A stretch of DNA of 64,000 nucleotides from Paenisporosarcina antarctica (GTDB taxonomy: Bacteria > Bacillota > Bacilli > Bacillales_A > Planococcaceae), in assembly GCF_004367585.1 (NCBI RefSeq), contig NZ_CP038015.1:3106001-3170000 (forward strand), given 5' to 3'. Below are positions 53,966 to 63,872 of this stretch, piece by piece. Numbering within the stretch: position 1 is the first letter of the stretch; each line of letters opens with the position of its first letter. Below the pieces are notes generated by a model. That model ran no database searches, was not told the DNA's origin, and saw only the letters and a program-made list of their open reading frames with translations. A program made the position numbers and the translations under genes.

Positions 53966-53988
53966 ACTCTATATAGAGTCTGTTTCTA
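53957..53988. terminator. Hairpin at the 5' side of the fragment
   Basis: AGAAACAAACTCTA pairs with TAGAGTCTGTTTCT (one mismatch); T-rich on both sides. It cuts the fragment at 53750 off from any upstream promoter on its strand. Confidence 0.6.
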
Positions 53989-54086
53989 CTTTTAATATAA
54001 ATTAAATACATATAAGGAATTAAAATTAATTGTTAAAAAAACATTTCCAATAAAAAATAAGTGTTCTTCTTAATAATTAAAAAGTA

Positions 54087-54126
54087 AAAAAAGATACGCC
54101 TTTATTTAAGGCAATATCTTTTTTTA
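54087..54126 (-). terminator. Terminator of the DUF2935 gene
   Basis: AAAAGATA and GCCTT pair with AAGGC and ATATCTTTT with a small bulge; A-rich on the left gives a T tract on the minus strand. Confidence 0.75.
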
Positions 54127-54189
54127 CATATTTCTTCAAGTATTTGGAAACCTTCTTCCGACATTATCAGAAGACCCGATCTAAAAGTT

Positions 54190-54999
54190 CTACACTTCTG
54201 TACGTGGCTTTGTTGGATCGCATGTTGGAGGAGACAAGGAGGTTGTTTCTGCCAATTTCTTTAAATAATAACATTCTTCTCGCGCCATATGATCAGCCAT
54301 TAAAGGAGCAAGAGTACCAAGCGTTTCCTTCTTTAACTCCATCTCTTCTAACTCACGTAAAAAAGTCTTAAATATTATCATCTCTATTTGAATATCATTG
54401 TGGAATTTAGCCAATGCAGGGAATTCAATTATGTTTGTTCGTAAATACCCAGCTAGCTCCACCGCTTTTAAATAGAACTCTTCCCAATCTTTTGTGAACT
54501 TTCTTCCTTTATACTTCAACTGTTTTTCAGCCTGATCAAGATTGGCGTCAATTGCACCGGCATGGCCAGCTGCGTCTAACAACCATAACAAGTCGTGATG
54601 CAAGGAATGAACAACGGGCGGCGTCTGTCCTTTTTCTAAAAAAGAGAATATACGAATGGCTTCTTCTACTTCATTGACCATATGATTTATAAAAGATGGA
54701 GGAAGTGAAATCTTTATTTTCCCAACCAAATGCTCTTTGATCAAGTCCAATTTGAAAGCACGAATTTCTTCGCTTAAGGTCTTTGATTTCTCAAGAAGTG
54801 ATACTAGGGATTTTTCATCCAATACTTGCTTTGAATTGTGAAGTAACTTATCAAAACGTTTTGTAAAAGAATTCGCTCCATTTATATATTTTTCTTCACT
54901 TGGTGCCAAAGAATCATGTATGAACCTACTATGATCTCCTAATATTTGAAGCCAAAAGTGAAGCTCGATTAATGACTCATTGACAATGGTTTTGGTCAA
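54190..54999 (-). CDS. DUF2935-family protein (two ferritin-like repeats)
   Basis: A 269-residue, all-helical protein made of two similar halves (about 1-130 and 140-265). The first begins ESLIELHFWLQILGDHSRFI and the second has LLDAAGHAGAIDANLD, and each carries His and Glu residues spaced as in ferritin-like metal sites (HDLLWLLDAAGHA, MADHMAREECYYLKKL). Such proteins are typical of Firmicutes and may bind metal; their role is unproved. It starts at TTG 54999 behind AAGGGGATG. Confidence 0.82.
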   Translation of the reverse strand: MTKTIVNESLIELHFWLQILGDHSRFIHDSLAPSEEKYINGANSFTKRFDKLLHNSKQVLDEKSLVSLLEKSKTLSEEIRAFKLDLIKEHLVGKIKISLPPSFINHMVNEVEEAIRIFSFLEKGQTPPVVHSLHHDLLWLLDAAGHAGAIDANLDQAEKQLKYKGRKFTKDWEEFYLKAVELAGYLRTNIIEFPALAKFHNDIQIEMIIFKTFLRELEEMELKKETLGTLAPLMADHMAREECYYLKKLAETTSLSPPTCDPTKPRTEV

Positions 55000-55132
55000 T
55001 AAAACATCCCCTTTTCATGTATATACATTCATATGTAAAGGGGTTAGATGTTATGCAAACCAAAGAATTTATTCAAGATATTTACTTCCTGACATTCTCA
55101 ATAAAAGACATGTTTTTTTGTCATAGTTATTA

Positions 55133-58100
55133 TCACTTAATAATAAATCTGGTCTCGCTGTAGCCTTCTTTTGATTTTGTCACTTCTAAAATCGCTGGAA
55201 TGGCTGTTTTTAATTCTTGAACATGAGAAATGACACCAATCATACGGCCTGATTTTTGAAGATCAATCAGTGTATCAATTGATTTATTCAAGGATTCTTC
55301 ATCCAATGATCCAAATCCTTCATCAATAAACATAGTATCGATGGAAACATTGCCTTGGAAGCTTTGAATGACATCTGCCATGCCTAGTGCCAGGCACAAT
55401 GAAGCGTTAAATTTCTCTCCACCGGAAAGCGTTTTGACATCGCGTGTTTGACCGGTATAAGCATCATAGACGTCTAATCCTAATCCACTTTGTTTCCCTC
55501 TTGATTCTTGGCGTTCACTTCGAATTAAATGGAATTGTCCATTGGATAAGTTCTTTAATCGTTCATTTGCCGAAACAATGATTTGTTCGAGGTATTCAAT
55601 CTGCAAGTATCGCTCAAATGAAATCTTCAAGCTATTTTGACCTCTAATCACATCATATAAGTCGGTTATTTGATTGAACTGTTGTTCTTTCACAATGGCT
55701 TTTTTGCTAGAGGCCATTATGTTAGTCACTAGATTACTCGCAGCTTTTTTGTAATCATTTGATTGATTGACTTCCTGTAAAGCTTTTTCATATACAAGCT
55801 TTAAAGTAGCTAGTTCGTTGTTCAGATCGTTTAAATCGACTTTCGTTTTGTTTGCAAGTTTTACTGCTAAGTCAGCTACTTGTTCAATCAGTGTATGTCG
55901 AGCTTGTTTGAATTCCATTATTTTCTCTTTTAATGAATCTCTCTCTGAATCTCTTAACTTAGCTTGTTGGTAAACTTCTTCTGATTCAAAATCCGAGGAC
56001 TGGAGTGCAGTGCTAAATGCGACATCCGCTTTATCTTGTTTACCCTTTGTTTCTTGAAAAGCATGCTCAGTGTGAACTATGGTCAACACCGAAGAAGAAT
56101 GTTGTTCTCTAACTTCTTGTCGTTGCTGTTGCACCGCTTTCCAAGCATTCTCGAGACTAATTTTCCGTTCATTTGACTCGCGAATTTGTTGTTCTAATTG
56201 CGATAAAATACGTACTTCGGTCGGAATCGATTGTAGCTTGTCTTCAAAAATCGCTTTGCTTTTTTCGTAAGTTGATTGCGCTTCTAGGTGAGTCTTCTCT
56301 ATCTCAACTTTTTTACCTTCGAGCTCTTGCACCATTAAAGTTTGTTCTTGATGTTGTTGTTTTATTTTACGAAACTTTTCTTTATCTTTTCGCATTTGAC
56401 TGACTTCAGCATCTAATTTTAATCGAGACCCGTCCAATGTTTTATAAACCTCATCAGCCTGTTCTTCACTAACACCGAATTTAGCTACCTCTTCACTTTT
56501 ACTCGAGAGTTGCCCCATCACAGCGTTTTGTTTTGCTTTTGCATTTCGATAATCATTGTCCACTCGATTTAATGTCGATTTAACTTGTTCTAACTGTTCT
56601 TTAGAAGGAGCAACTGTTTGATCTTGTTCGTTCTTATTAGGATGCTCCACACTGCCACATACCGGACATGCTTCTCCGTCATGTAAATGAGCCGCTAATA
56701 CGCGAGCTTGATTCTCAAACCACTCGTTTTCAAGCGTCTTGTACTGTGTTTGCACCGCATTACATTGTTGTTCTTTTTCATTTGTCTCAGCTTTTAATGC
56801 TAGCATCGATTGCTGAATTGCAAGAAACTCTTTTAACACCCTGCATTGCTCATGTAACTCGGTTAATTGTTGCAGATTATCATCATAAGTAATTAACTGA
56901 TGATCAAGTCTATCCATATCCTGTTTCAACACAGTAACAGATTCATTTTTAGCGATTACTTGTTGCTCGATTTCCTGAAAGTTTGCAGTTAACTTGGCCA
57001 CTTCACGTTGTAATACTTGTAACTCAGACTCTTTCGAAGTCATATCCTTCACAATTGGCAAGAAATCATTCAAACGGACGAGCGACTCGCTTAGTTTTTC
57101 ACGAATTTCCTGCTTGTTCTCTTCTTCATTATATTGAAGGTTGACCTGTTCCAACTTCACCTTCGCTTTAGCCTCTGAAGTAACTGCTGCATTCCAAATC
57201 TGCTGCTTCTCAAGCACTTCTTTTTGAAGTTCTCTGTAGTGTCGTTCGATTCCTTCGATTACACTTGCACGCTCTGCTTTTTCAAGTTGCTTCTCTTTGC
57301 CTTCAAATAAAGGTAACTGCTCAGTCAAAGTGTGCAACTTCAGTTCTTTCGTTTCCCATTCATCAAAACGGTCATTTAAGCTTTTTGCTTGATGAAACTC
57401 AGCTGACTTGCTTGTGTGTTTCTGGTAAGCTTCTTCGTATTTAGAGTGATCTTGGCGGATTTTCTCTTCATAGTAAGTAGATTCTTCTTCTAATCCCGAA
57501 ATGACTTGATGAATATTGTAGTTATCTTGAGCAAGCACCTCAAATATGGTAGATTCCCGTTTTGGAAACGATGTATCGATATTTTGAATGTAACTATTTG
57601 TCGTACGTTGCTCAATTTTCAGTTCTTCTTCAGCAAGTGTTTTCTTTTTCTTAAGACGTTCACTAATCATTTTATAGGACTCTGTTTTAAAGATTTTTCG
57701 CAAAATGTCTTCTTTATTTTCTGTCTCAGAAGTTAGTAATTTTCGAAATTCACCTTGCGGAAGCATGACAATTTGAATGAACTGATTTTGCGTTAGTCCA
57801 ATAATCTCTTCGACTTTCACATTAATTTCTGAGACGATCTGTCGTTCAACACACGGAACTTCACGGTCTATTAGTTTTTCATAAAACTCATATTTTTCGC
57901 CGGTCGATCCTTTATTGCCTTTTTTCACATGTCCCATTTGGCGAAGGATGCGATACGTCCTATTATGAATTTCGAATTCTAGTTCTACAGCTGTATGGAC
58001 ATTGTCCTCTGCAAAGTCACTACGCATAATCCGTGATTCACTGCGGTCCGAGCCACTTGCCGACCCATAAAGTGCAAAGCAGATTCCATCAAAAATAGTT

Positions 58101-58225
58101 GTTTTTCCAGCTCCTGTGCTACCTGATATTACAAATAACTGGTTTCCCTGCAGCTCGTTAAAATCAATTGTTTCTGTATGTTTATAAGGACCAAAAGCGG
58201 TCATCTTTAAGGTGATGGGTCTCAT
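55133..58225 (-). CDS. sbcC: Exonuclease subunit SbcC
   Basis: A 1030-residue SMC-like ATPase: N-terminal Walker A SGSTGAGKTTIFDGICFALY (about 34-53), QNQFIQIVMLPQGEFRKLL, two long coiled coils, the zinc hook CPVCG at about 520, and the C-terminal signature LSGGEKFNASLCLALGMADV with Walker B DTMFIDEGFGSLD. With SbcD it opens hairpins and trims DNA ends. GTG-free start ATG 58225 overlaps the sbcD stop by 4 bases, so translation is coupled. Confidence 0.97.
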   Translation of the reverse strand: MRPITLKMTAFGPYKHTETIDFNELQGNQLFVISGSTGAGKTTIFDGICFALYGSASGSDRSESRIMRSDFAEDNVHTAVELEFEIHNRTYRILRQMGHVKKGNKGSTGEKYEFYEKLIDREVPCVERQIVSEINVKVEEIIGLTQNQFIQIVMLPQGEFRKLLTSETENKEDILRKIFKTESYKMISERLKKKKTLAEEELKIEQRTTNSYIQNIDTSFPKRESTIFEVLAQDNYNIHQVISGLEEESTYYEEKIRQDHSKYEEAYQKHTSKSAEFHQAKSLNDRFDEWETKELKLHTLTEQLPLFEGKEKQLEKAERASVIEGIERHYRELQKEVLEKQQIWNAAVTSEAKAKVKLEQVNLQYNEEENKQEIREKLSESLVRLNDFLPIVKDMTSKESELQVLQREVAKLTANFQEIEQQVIAKNESVTVLKQDMDRLDHQLITYDDNLQQLTELHEQCRVLKEFLAIQQSMLALKAETNEKEQQCNAVQTQYKTLENEWFENQARVLAAHLHDGEACPVCGSVEHPNKNEQDQTVAPSKEQLEQVKSTLNRVDNDYRNAKAKQNAVMGQLSSKSEEVAKFGVSEEQADEVYKTLDGSRLKLDAEVSQMRKDKEKFRKIKQQHQEQTLMVQELEGKKVEIEKTHLEAQSTYEKSKAIFEDKLQSIPTEVRILSQLEQQIRESNERKISLENAWKAVQQQRQEVREQHSSSVLTIVHTEHAFQETKGKQDKADVAFSTALQSSDFESEEVYQQAKLRDSERDSLKEKIMEFKQARHTLIEQVADLAVKLANKTKVDLNDLNNELATLKLVYEKALQEVNQSNDYKKAASNLVTNIMASSKKAIVKEQQFNQITDLYDVIRGQNSLKISFERYLQIEYLEQIIVSANERLKNLSNGQFHLIRSERQESRGKQSGLGLDVYDAYTGQTRDVKTLSGGEKFNASLCLALGMADVIQSFQGNVSIDTMFIDEGFGSLDEESLNKSIDTLIDLQKSGRMIGVISHVQELKTAIPAILEVTKSKEGYSETRFIIK

Positions 58226-59409
58226 ATTTTTAGCCCTACTTTCTTATCAGGGCTTGTGATTTCCTGTTGCTCAAGTAAAAATTCTTGAAGTACTTCTTTA
58301 AAAATATTCTCTGTTTCCTCAGATGCCTGTACCCCTTTTACTTCTTCGTAGAAGGCGTTAAATAGCGCTAAGTCGTCCATTTTACGACGTGATCCTACCG
58401 TGCTTTCTTCAGTGTCCTTCTTAGCAGACACTAGTTTACGTTCTACGTGCATCGCATTTGGATAAACAGAACGTATCTTTTCCATTGGAAATAAAATCGG
58501 CGTTTCATCTAGCAGTTTTACAAACACATAATCGTCATTCATCTCTTGAAGTAAAATGTCTTCCATTTTTCCTTCAACCGTGCGAATATCCCGATTTGGT
58601 GTCAGTAAACGTTTTTCTATACTGACGTTTCCATGCTCGTCCATTTGAACAATATGGAATCCTTTTTGATGATGCTCTTCTGAAATAGAATATTTTAAGG
58701 GAGAGCCCGAATAGCGGACGGTCTCATTCAATACATAATGTGCTTGATGCAAATGCCCAAGTGCCGTGTAGTGAAAGTTTTTAAAATGTGATGCACTTAC
58801 ATACTCCGCACCACCAATTGCGAGCGGCCGTTCCGAATCACTCGTGTTCTCCTCTTCTTCCCCGTGAGGTGTCACAAAAGCGTGTCCTACTAACACATGT
58901 CTTTTAGAAGAATCCATTGTGGACTCAATATGTGCGACCATTTTCTTCATTGCATCATCATGCGTACGAATTTCTTCATCTTCTAATACATGACGAACTT
59001 GAGAAGGGTCAGCGTAAGGCACTAAATGGAAATGAACCTCACCAAACTCATCTTGAATCACAATTGGTTCCATATCCTTCTTTAGTTGACCCGTAATATA
59101 AAGACCATTCGATTTCATCATTCGGCTACCAAAATTCAAACGACCAGGGCTATCATGATTCCCAGAAACCGCGATGACTGGCGTTTTTAATTTCAAGACA
59201 ATCGTTTCAAGTACCTCATCTAACAAATTTACAGCGTCTGTTGGAGGCACTGCTCTGTCGTATAAATCCCCCGCAATGATGACTGCATCTGGTTTTTCCT
59301 CAGCAATCGCTTCTGTAAATTGTTGCAACACAAATCGTTGTTCGTCTGTCATGGAAACACCTTGAACAAGCTTTCCTAAATGCCAATCGGCAGTGTGAAA
59401 TATTTTCAT
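58222..59409 (-). CDS. sbcD: Exonuclease subunit SbcD
   Basis: A 395-residue Mre11-like phosphodiesterase with the metal motifs FHTADWHLGK, AGDLYDRAVPP, VSGNHDSPGRL, VGHAFVTPHGEE and LGHLHQAH. It supplies the nuclease activity of SbcCD, which cuts DNA hairpins and protein-blocked ends with Mn(II). GAGGAGC precedes ATG 59409. The gene pair is closed by the edge of the sbcC gene without a marked terminator. Confidence 0.96.
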   Translation of the reverse strand: MKIFHTADWHLGKLVQGVSMTDEQRFVLQQFTEAIAEEKPDAVIIAGDLYDRAVPPTDAVNLLDEVLETIVLKLKTPVIAVSGNHDSPGRLNFGSRMMKSNGLYITGQLKKDMEPIVIQDEFGEVHFHLVPYADPSQVRHVLEDEEIRTHDDAMKKMVAHIESTMDSSKRHVLVGHAFVTPHGEEEENTSDSERPLAIGGAEYVSASHFKNFHYTALGHLHQAHYVLNETVRYSGSPLKYSISEEHHQKGFHIVQMDEHGNVSIEKRLLTPNRDIRTVEGKMEDILLQEMNDDYVFVKLLDETPILFPMEKIRSVYPNAMHVERKLVSAKKDTEESTVGSRRKMDDLALFNAFYEEVKGVQASEETENIFKEVLQEFLLEQQEITSPDKKVGLKI

Positions 59410-59582
59410 AATGAGCTCCTCTCGTATTTATCCGGTCATGTATTTCAATAGATAATATCTTACTTATATATTACTATTATATGAAGCTAAATGAGATTTC
59501 CAAAATAAGTATAAGTATACATGATAACATCCTTGGAAGAAGGAATATGGTCATGTAAGGGGCTGCACACTTTTATTACACA

Positions 59583-59624
59583 CAAAAAAACCATTTCTAA
59601 TTCCAATAGAAACTAGAAATGGTT
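59583..59624 (-). terminator. Terminator of the padR-DUF2812 operon
   Basis: AACCATTTCTA pairs with TAGAAATGGTT, followed by TTTTTTTGTG on the minus strand; 9 bases past the DUF2812 stop. Confidence 0.88.
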
Positions 59625-59632
59625 GTATTTAA

Positions 59633-60751
59633 TTAATTCACTGAGCGCATTCTTATGGCATAATTGAACGTTTTAATCATGATCATTAGTGGAGACAGGA
59701 GCGAGATAATCATTGCCCACTCAATGAACGAATGGACATTCCAACCGACTTGTCGTTCGAATGATTGTCCCATCCATAAATAAATGAATATAATTGCAAG
59801 CGTGTACATAATCACTCCTGTACTTGCTAACAAAACTTTTCGAACTTGCGCTTTCTGCTCCGCATCATCATATGTAAATCTCGGGATATCTTCTCCCTCT
59901 GCATACTCTTGAGACCATAAAGAGTGCTTGGTCAACGAATACGGTGAAGTGAATTTCAGTTGCCATCCAGCACTTTTATGAATATCGGCATAAGACGGTG
60001 TCGTTTTGATTTGATAATCGCAAACAAAGGAAACATGACTTGGTGTTCCTTTTTCAAAAATGAAATTGGTACCGATTTTTCCTACTCGAATCAAATGGTT
60101 ACCTTCAGCAGCCATTTCAGATAGCCATTTTTCCAACTTGTCTGGCTCATACATCCATGCAAATCTCCACTTTGTAAATGTTTTTCCTGACACTTCATTA
60201 TCATCTACAGCAGAATTGAAGTATTTCCGTTCAAACGCCTTTAACTTAATTGCAGTAAAAATAGTAAGCACGAGAACGGATATTACCGACATGAAATAAA
60301 CGGCTGTAATCCACCAGTAAGGACTTGGTTCAACAGAATTAATATCTGTTAGTAAGGTCCAGATTAGAAGAAACATCATAAGGAATGGCATTACACAGAA
60401 CATTGCTAGCCCTGCCAGGACATAGAAGTGAATCCGGTTCCTCTTCAGAAGTCCTTCACGTGAAGGATATATGGAGACTCCTTTACTGTCGTTCTTCAAG
60501 AATCTCCAGTTGCCTGTATAGAATACCTCTTCCCAGTTTGATTCCATTATAACTTTAGACAAGGTTTTTCTGGATTTATCATAAACAACTTGAAATTGAA
60601 CATCCTCAGCAGGACCTTGTTCAAATGTAAACATTCGAGTAAACCGATTGACGCTAATTAACCGATTCCCTTGCGATGAGAGATTCGATAACCAAGGCTC
60701 TGTCTTCTCGGTATCATAACTCCACAACGGTCTCCACTTCTTTGTCGTCAT
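59633..60751 (-). CDS. Tandem DUF2812 membrane protein
   Basis: A 372-residue protein made of two copies of one unit: a soluble DUF2812 part (KKWRPLWSYDTEKTEPWLSN at 4, and FTKWRFAWMYEPDKLEKWLS at about 190), each followed by two helices (about 110-165 and 305-360). Both soluble parts repeat the same pattern (W..MA/LSSQGN.L..V...F.FE.G). DUF2812 genes are nearly always next to a padR regulator, as here. The role is unknown; a membrane stress or bacteriocin response is often guessed. It overlaps padR by 4 bases. Confidence 0.85.
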   Translation of the reverse strand: MTTKKWRPLWSYDTEKTEPWLSNLSSQGNRLISVNRFTRMFTFEQGPAEDVQFQVVYDKSRKTLSKVIMESNWEEVFYTGNWRFLKNDSKGVSIYPSREGLLKRNRIHFYVLAGLAMFCVMPFLMMFLLIWTLLTDINSVEPSPYWWITAVYFMSVISVLVLTIFTAIKLKAFERKYFNSAVDDNEVSGKTFTKWRFAWMYEPDKLEKWLSEMAAEGNHLIRVGKIGTNFIFEKGTPSHVSFVCDYQIKTTPSYADIHKSAGWQLKFTSPYSLTKHSLWSQEYAEGEDIPRFTYDDAEQKAQVRKVLLASTGVIMYTLAIIFIYLWMGQSFERQVGWNVHSFIEWAMIISLLSPLMIMIKTFNYAIRMRSVN

Positions 60752-61077
60752 TTGAATTCCCCCTCATACATCAAAGCACTCGCATGCAATTCTTTTAATC
60801 TGTTTACCTCATGGCGCATTAATTCTTTTCCTACATCTGTAATCTCATAAATTGTTTTTCTCTTTTCATCTGCATAGACCGTTATAATTTCATCACGCTG
60901 CATTTTCGTTAATGTACCGTAAATTGTTCCCGATCCAAGAACTAGACGTCCCTTAGTTAATTCTTCTACATGTTTAATAATGCCGTAACCATGGCGGGGT
61001 ATTGTTAAAGACAATAAAATATAGAATGCTGTCTCTGTCATTGGAATATATGTTTTTAATATTTTTTCGATTTTCAA
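60748..61077 (-). CDS. PadR-family transcriptional regulator
   Basis: A 109-residue PadR regulator: MTETAFYILLSLTIPRHGYG and KGRLVLGSGTIYGTLTKMQR form the winged helix, followed by a short C-terminal helix for dimer contact. It is the first gene of a pair with the DUF2812 gene (ATGA overlap). The start is uncertain: I prefer TTG 61077 behind GGTG, while GTG 61086 or 61089 would add three or four residues. A palindrome overlaps its promoter, so it probably represses its own operon. Confidence 0.87.
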   Translation of the reverse strand: MKIEKILKTYIPMTETAFYILLSLTIPRHGYGIIKHVEELTKGRLVLGSGTIYGTLTKMQRDEIITVYADEKRKTIYEITDVGKELMRHEVNRLKELHASALMYEGEFK

Positions 61078-61100
61078 CTTTTTCACCACTTATTTATTAC

Positions 61101-61144
61101 TATGTCACACCACGACCATATCACGTCGTGACATATACAGTCAA
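61101..61144 (-). promoter_or_regulatory. padR promoter with overlapping palindromic operator
   Basis: On the minus strand TTGACT (61144-61139) and TATGGT (61120-61115) are 18 bp apart. Between and around them is the palindrome TATGTCAC...GTGACATA (61101-61137) with an inner CACGAC/GTCGTG pair. PadR proteins bind ATGT-ACAT palindromes of this sort. Confidence 0.6.
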
Positions 61145-61791
61145 TATAAATTAAGAATAATCAATCAGTAAATATCACGTAAATCCCTCCTCGATATTAA
61201 TTCTCCATGCTGAAAATAAAAATGTAATCATATGGAGTGATTCTGGCGATTGTGACAAGAAGTCAAACATGCGCTCAGGATATGTAATAGTGGGTAAGGG
61301 ATCAGGTTTAAACGATTAGGAAACTTTAGATGATCGCGAATAAAGAAGACTTTTAAATTATTACCGAACATTCCAGTTCCCATGTTCTCTATAAAGCTTA
61401 ACCATGAAACCACTTGAATCACTTTAGACATTCTATATGTTGACCAACTTAAGAAGATATTAACGAAGGAAAAAGGAAATAGGGTTCAAACAATAATAGT
61501 TAATTTGAAAGAAATACGACTTAGACCAAAATAGGTAGGAGCTTCAAAGGATTGTTGCTGACTATCTTTAACAGGGATCACACCTGCAATAATTTGGTTG
61601 GTAGGATTAGGAAATGATCTCCGTTCATTCATAAAAAAATTTTGAACAAAATCAGCAAGTATACTCAGAAGAAATTGGGTGTGGTGTTTTGATTAATTTA
61701 CCTTTTTATGATATTAAATTACGTTCATGAGTCGTACAAGTCAGAGCCCGCGAATAAAATGCAAAAACATCATTTTTTGGAGGGCTGTTTA
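61145..61791. other. Region with decayed coding sequence
   Basis: About 650 bases without an intact gene. The minus strand at 61480-61670 reads LADFVQNFFMNERRSFPNPT and NQIIAGVIPVKDSQQQSFEA before a stop, which is protein-like but has no start. Further on, a 67-codon frame (61228-61431) has no ribosome site. The two may be parts of one lost gene. I do not recognise the family. Confidence 0.35.
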
Positions 61792-62418
61792 ATGAATTCA
61801 ATTATTACATATATTTTCTTGGGTATTTCGTTAGCTGCACCACTTGGTCCTGTTAAAGCCATGCTTCTAAATACTGGGATTAAAAACGGTTTTTTTCATG
61901 CCTGGTTATTTAGTTTCGGTGCTTTAGCAACCGATATATTGTATATGGTTTTAGTTTATTTTGGTGTTGCACAGTTTATTGATACTCCTTTTATGAAAAC
62001 ACTCCTTTGGTCTTTTGGTTGTTTTGTTCTTACATATACGGGGATTGAAAACTTGCTCTCATTAAATAAAATAAATATAGACCTTAATTTCACTAAGTAT
62101 CTTCGTCTTAGACATTCATTAATATCAGGGTTCTTAATGGCATTATTAAATCCAATTACTATTCTCTTTTGGTTAGGAATTTATGGTTCTATTCTCGTTA
62201 AGTCAACCGAAAGTGTTACAGGAATTCAAATAATTGTATCAAGCTTAGCTATCTTGGTTGGAATCATGTTATGGGATTTTATATTATCTTTTGTATCGGG
62301 TAAAGCTCGTAAATTTTTATCCACTAAACTTTTAAAAATGGTCTCTCTCCTCTCTTCAATTTCTATGATTGGATTTGGTATTTACTTTGGAGTTCAAGCC
62401 TATCACTCTCTATTTTAA
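61792..62418 (+). CDS. LysE/RhtB-family amino acid exporter
   Basis: A 208-residue membrane protein with six helices. The start ITYIFLGISLAAPLGPVKAM matches the GxxxAxxPGP motif of LysE exporters (here APLGP), and FLMALLNPITILFWLGIYG is the second conserved loop with NP-x-x-x-x-FW. It likely exports an amino acid or a derivative. ATG 61792 follows GGAGGG; the longer frame (from 61708) lacks such a site. The MFS gene follows 32 bases later and may be cotranscribed. Confidence 0.88.
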   Translation: MNSIITYIFLGISLAAPLGPVKAMLLNTGIKNGFFHAWLFSFGALATDILYMVLVYFGVAQFIDTPFMKTLLWSFGCFVLTYTGIENLLSLNKINIDLNFTKYLRLRHSLISGFLMALLNPITILFWLGIYGSILVKSTESVTGIQIIVSSLAILVGIMLWDFILSFVSGKARKFLSTKLLKMVSLLSSISMIGFGIYFGVQAYHSLF

Positions 62419-62450
62419 TTTTTCTACTTTTACTTTTACATAAAATAAAA

Positions 62451-63779
62451 ATGAGCACTATTATGCATAAACAGGAAACGGAAGGAAACCATACTGATAG
62501 TTCAAAAACATACCCAGGATTAATCGAGGTGCATGATGTGGATAAAGCTGGTACAAAAAATAAAGTAAGTGTTTGGTGTCTTGTAAGTCTGGCTTCAATC
62601 CCTCTCGTTATGACACTAGGTAATTCAATGCTCATCCCAGTGTTGCCCATAATGGAAAAAAAGGTTGGGATTTCGTCTTTTCAATCAAGTATGATTATCA
62701 CAAGCTATTCAGTAGCTGCAATTTTCCTAATACCCGTTGCGGGCTATTTATCAGACCGCTTAGGCAGGAAAGCTGTTATTCTACCTAGTTTAATTCTTGC
62801 TTTAATTGGGGGACTAATTGCTGGATTTGCTTCATGGAAGATGGAAGACCCATATACCTGGATTATTATTGGGCGAGTTTTGCAAGGGATTGGAGCATCA
62901 GGAGCTATGCCAATTGTTATGCCTCTTGTGGGGGATTTGTATAAAGATGATAATGTAAAAACAAGCTCCAGTTTAGGCGTTATAGAAACTTCAAACACGT
63001 TTGGAAAGGTACTAAGCCCAATCCTGGGATCCGTACTAGCCGCCTTTTTATGGTTTCTTCCCTTCTTCTCTATTTCTGCATTGAGTTTAATTTCAATTGC
63101 ACTTATTTTTTTCTTTGTTAAAGTACCAAAGGAAAAAGAAGAACCAGTAAAGTTTAAACAGTTTTTAAGTAATACGAAGGAAATTTTCAAGGTCGATGGA
63201 AAGTGGTTATTTACTGTATTCCTTAATGGGATACTTGTGATGTTGATTTTATTCAGCACCTTATTTTTTTTGTCAGAAAACCTTGAAAAAGTTCATGATA
63301 TAAAGGGGATTAAAAAAGGCTTTGTTTTAGCTGTCCCCCTATTATTCCTTTGTATCGCTTCTTTTATTACCGGTCGAAAAATTAAAGGGAGTTTGGCAAC
63401 AATGAAAAAACTAATGATTTTTTGCTTAATTACATTGTCCTCAAGTGTTGTTTTTGTTGGCTATACAAGCAAAAAATTAATACTTCTATTAGTGGTCACA
63501 AGTATAGTGGGAATAGCTATTGGGGCATTATTGCCTGTGCTAGATGCCGTAATAACCGAAAATGTGGATAAGGAAGAAAGAGGTACCGTTTCTTCATTCT
63601 ATAGCTCAGCACGATTTATTGGTGTGGCAGCAGGTCCTCCTATTATGTCGCTGGTAATGAAGAATTATCTTAATGTGAGTTATATTACCGCAGGTGTTAT
63701 GGGGCTTATTCTACTGTTCATTGTCCTCAAGTTCATTAAAGTGAATGAAATTGAACACAAAAATAATAAGGCACAATAA
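62451..63779 (+). CDS. MFS transporter, DHA1-like exporter
   Basis: A 442-residue major facilitator with 12 predicted helices after a polar N-terminal stretch of about 40 residues. The helix 2-3 loop GYLSDRLGRKAVILPSLILA carries motif A, and GRVLQGIGASGAMPIVMPLV is motif B. It resembles B. subtilis YmfD (a bacillibactin exporter) and related drug exporters; the substrate is not known. No ribosome site is clear: ATG 62451 or 62463 are both possible. The polar N terminus is longer than usual. Confidence 0.87.
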   Translation: MSTIMHKQETEGNHTDSSKTYPGLIEVHDVDKAGTKNKVSVWCLVSLASIPLVMTLGNSMLIPVLPIMEKKVGISSFQSSMIITSYSVAAIFLIPVAGYLSDRLGRKAVILPSLILALIGGLIAGFASWKMEDPYTWIIIGRVLQGIGASGAMPIVMPLVGDLYKDDNVKTSSSLGVIETSNTFGKVLSPILGSVLAAFLWFLPFFSISALSLISIALIFFFVKVPKEKEEPVKFKQFLSNTKEIFKVDGKWLFTVFLNGILVMLILFSTLFFLSENLEKVHDIKGIKKGFVLAVPLLFLCIASFITGRKIKGSLATMKKLMIFCLITLSSSVVFVGYTSKKLILLLVVTSIVGIAIGALLPVLDAVITENVDKEERGTVSSFYSSARFIGVAAGPPIMSLVMKNYLNVSYITAGVMGLILLFIVLKFIKVNEIEHKNNKAQ

Positions 63780-63872
63780 GTGCTGGTTCTATTAATGATG
63801 GTCTAATGATTTAAGTTCAGTTGAAAAAGAATTTTCCAACCTGAGTCAATTTTGGTTTCAGGGACGCTCGGA

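Noticed and set aside
61228-61431. 67-codon minus-strand frame
   Set aside because: No ribosome site and no family; treated as part of a decayed region instead.
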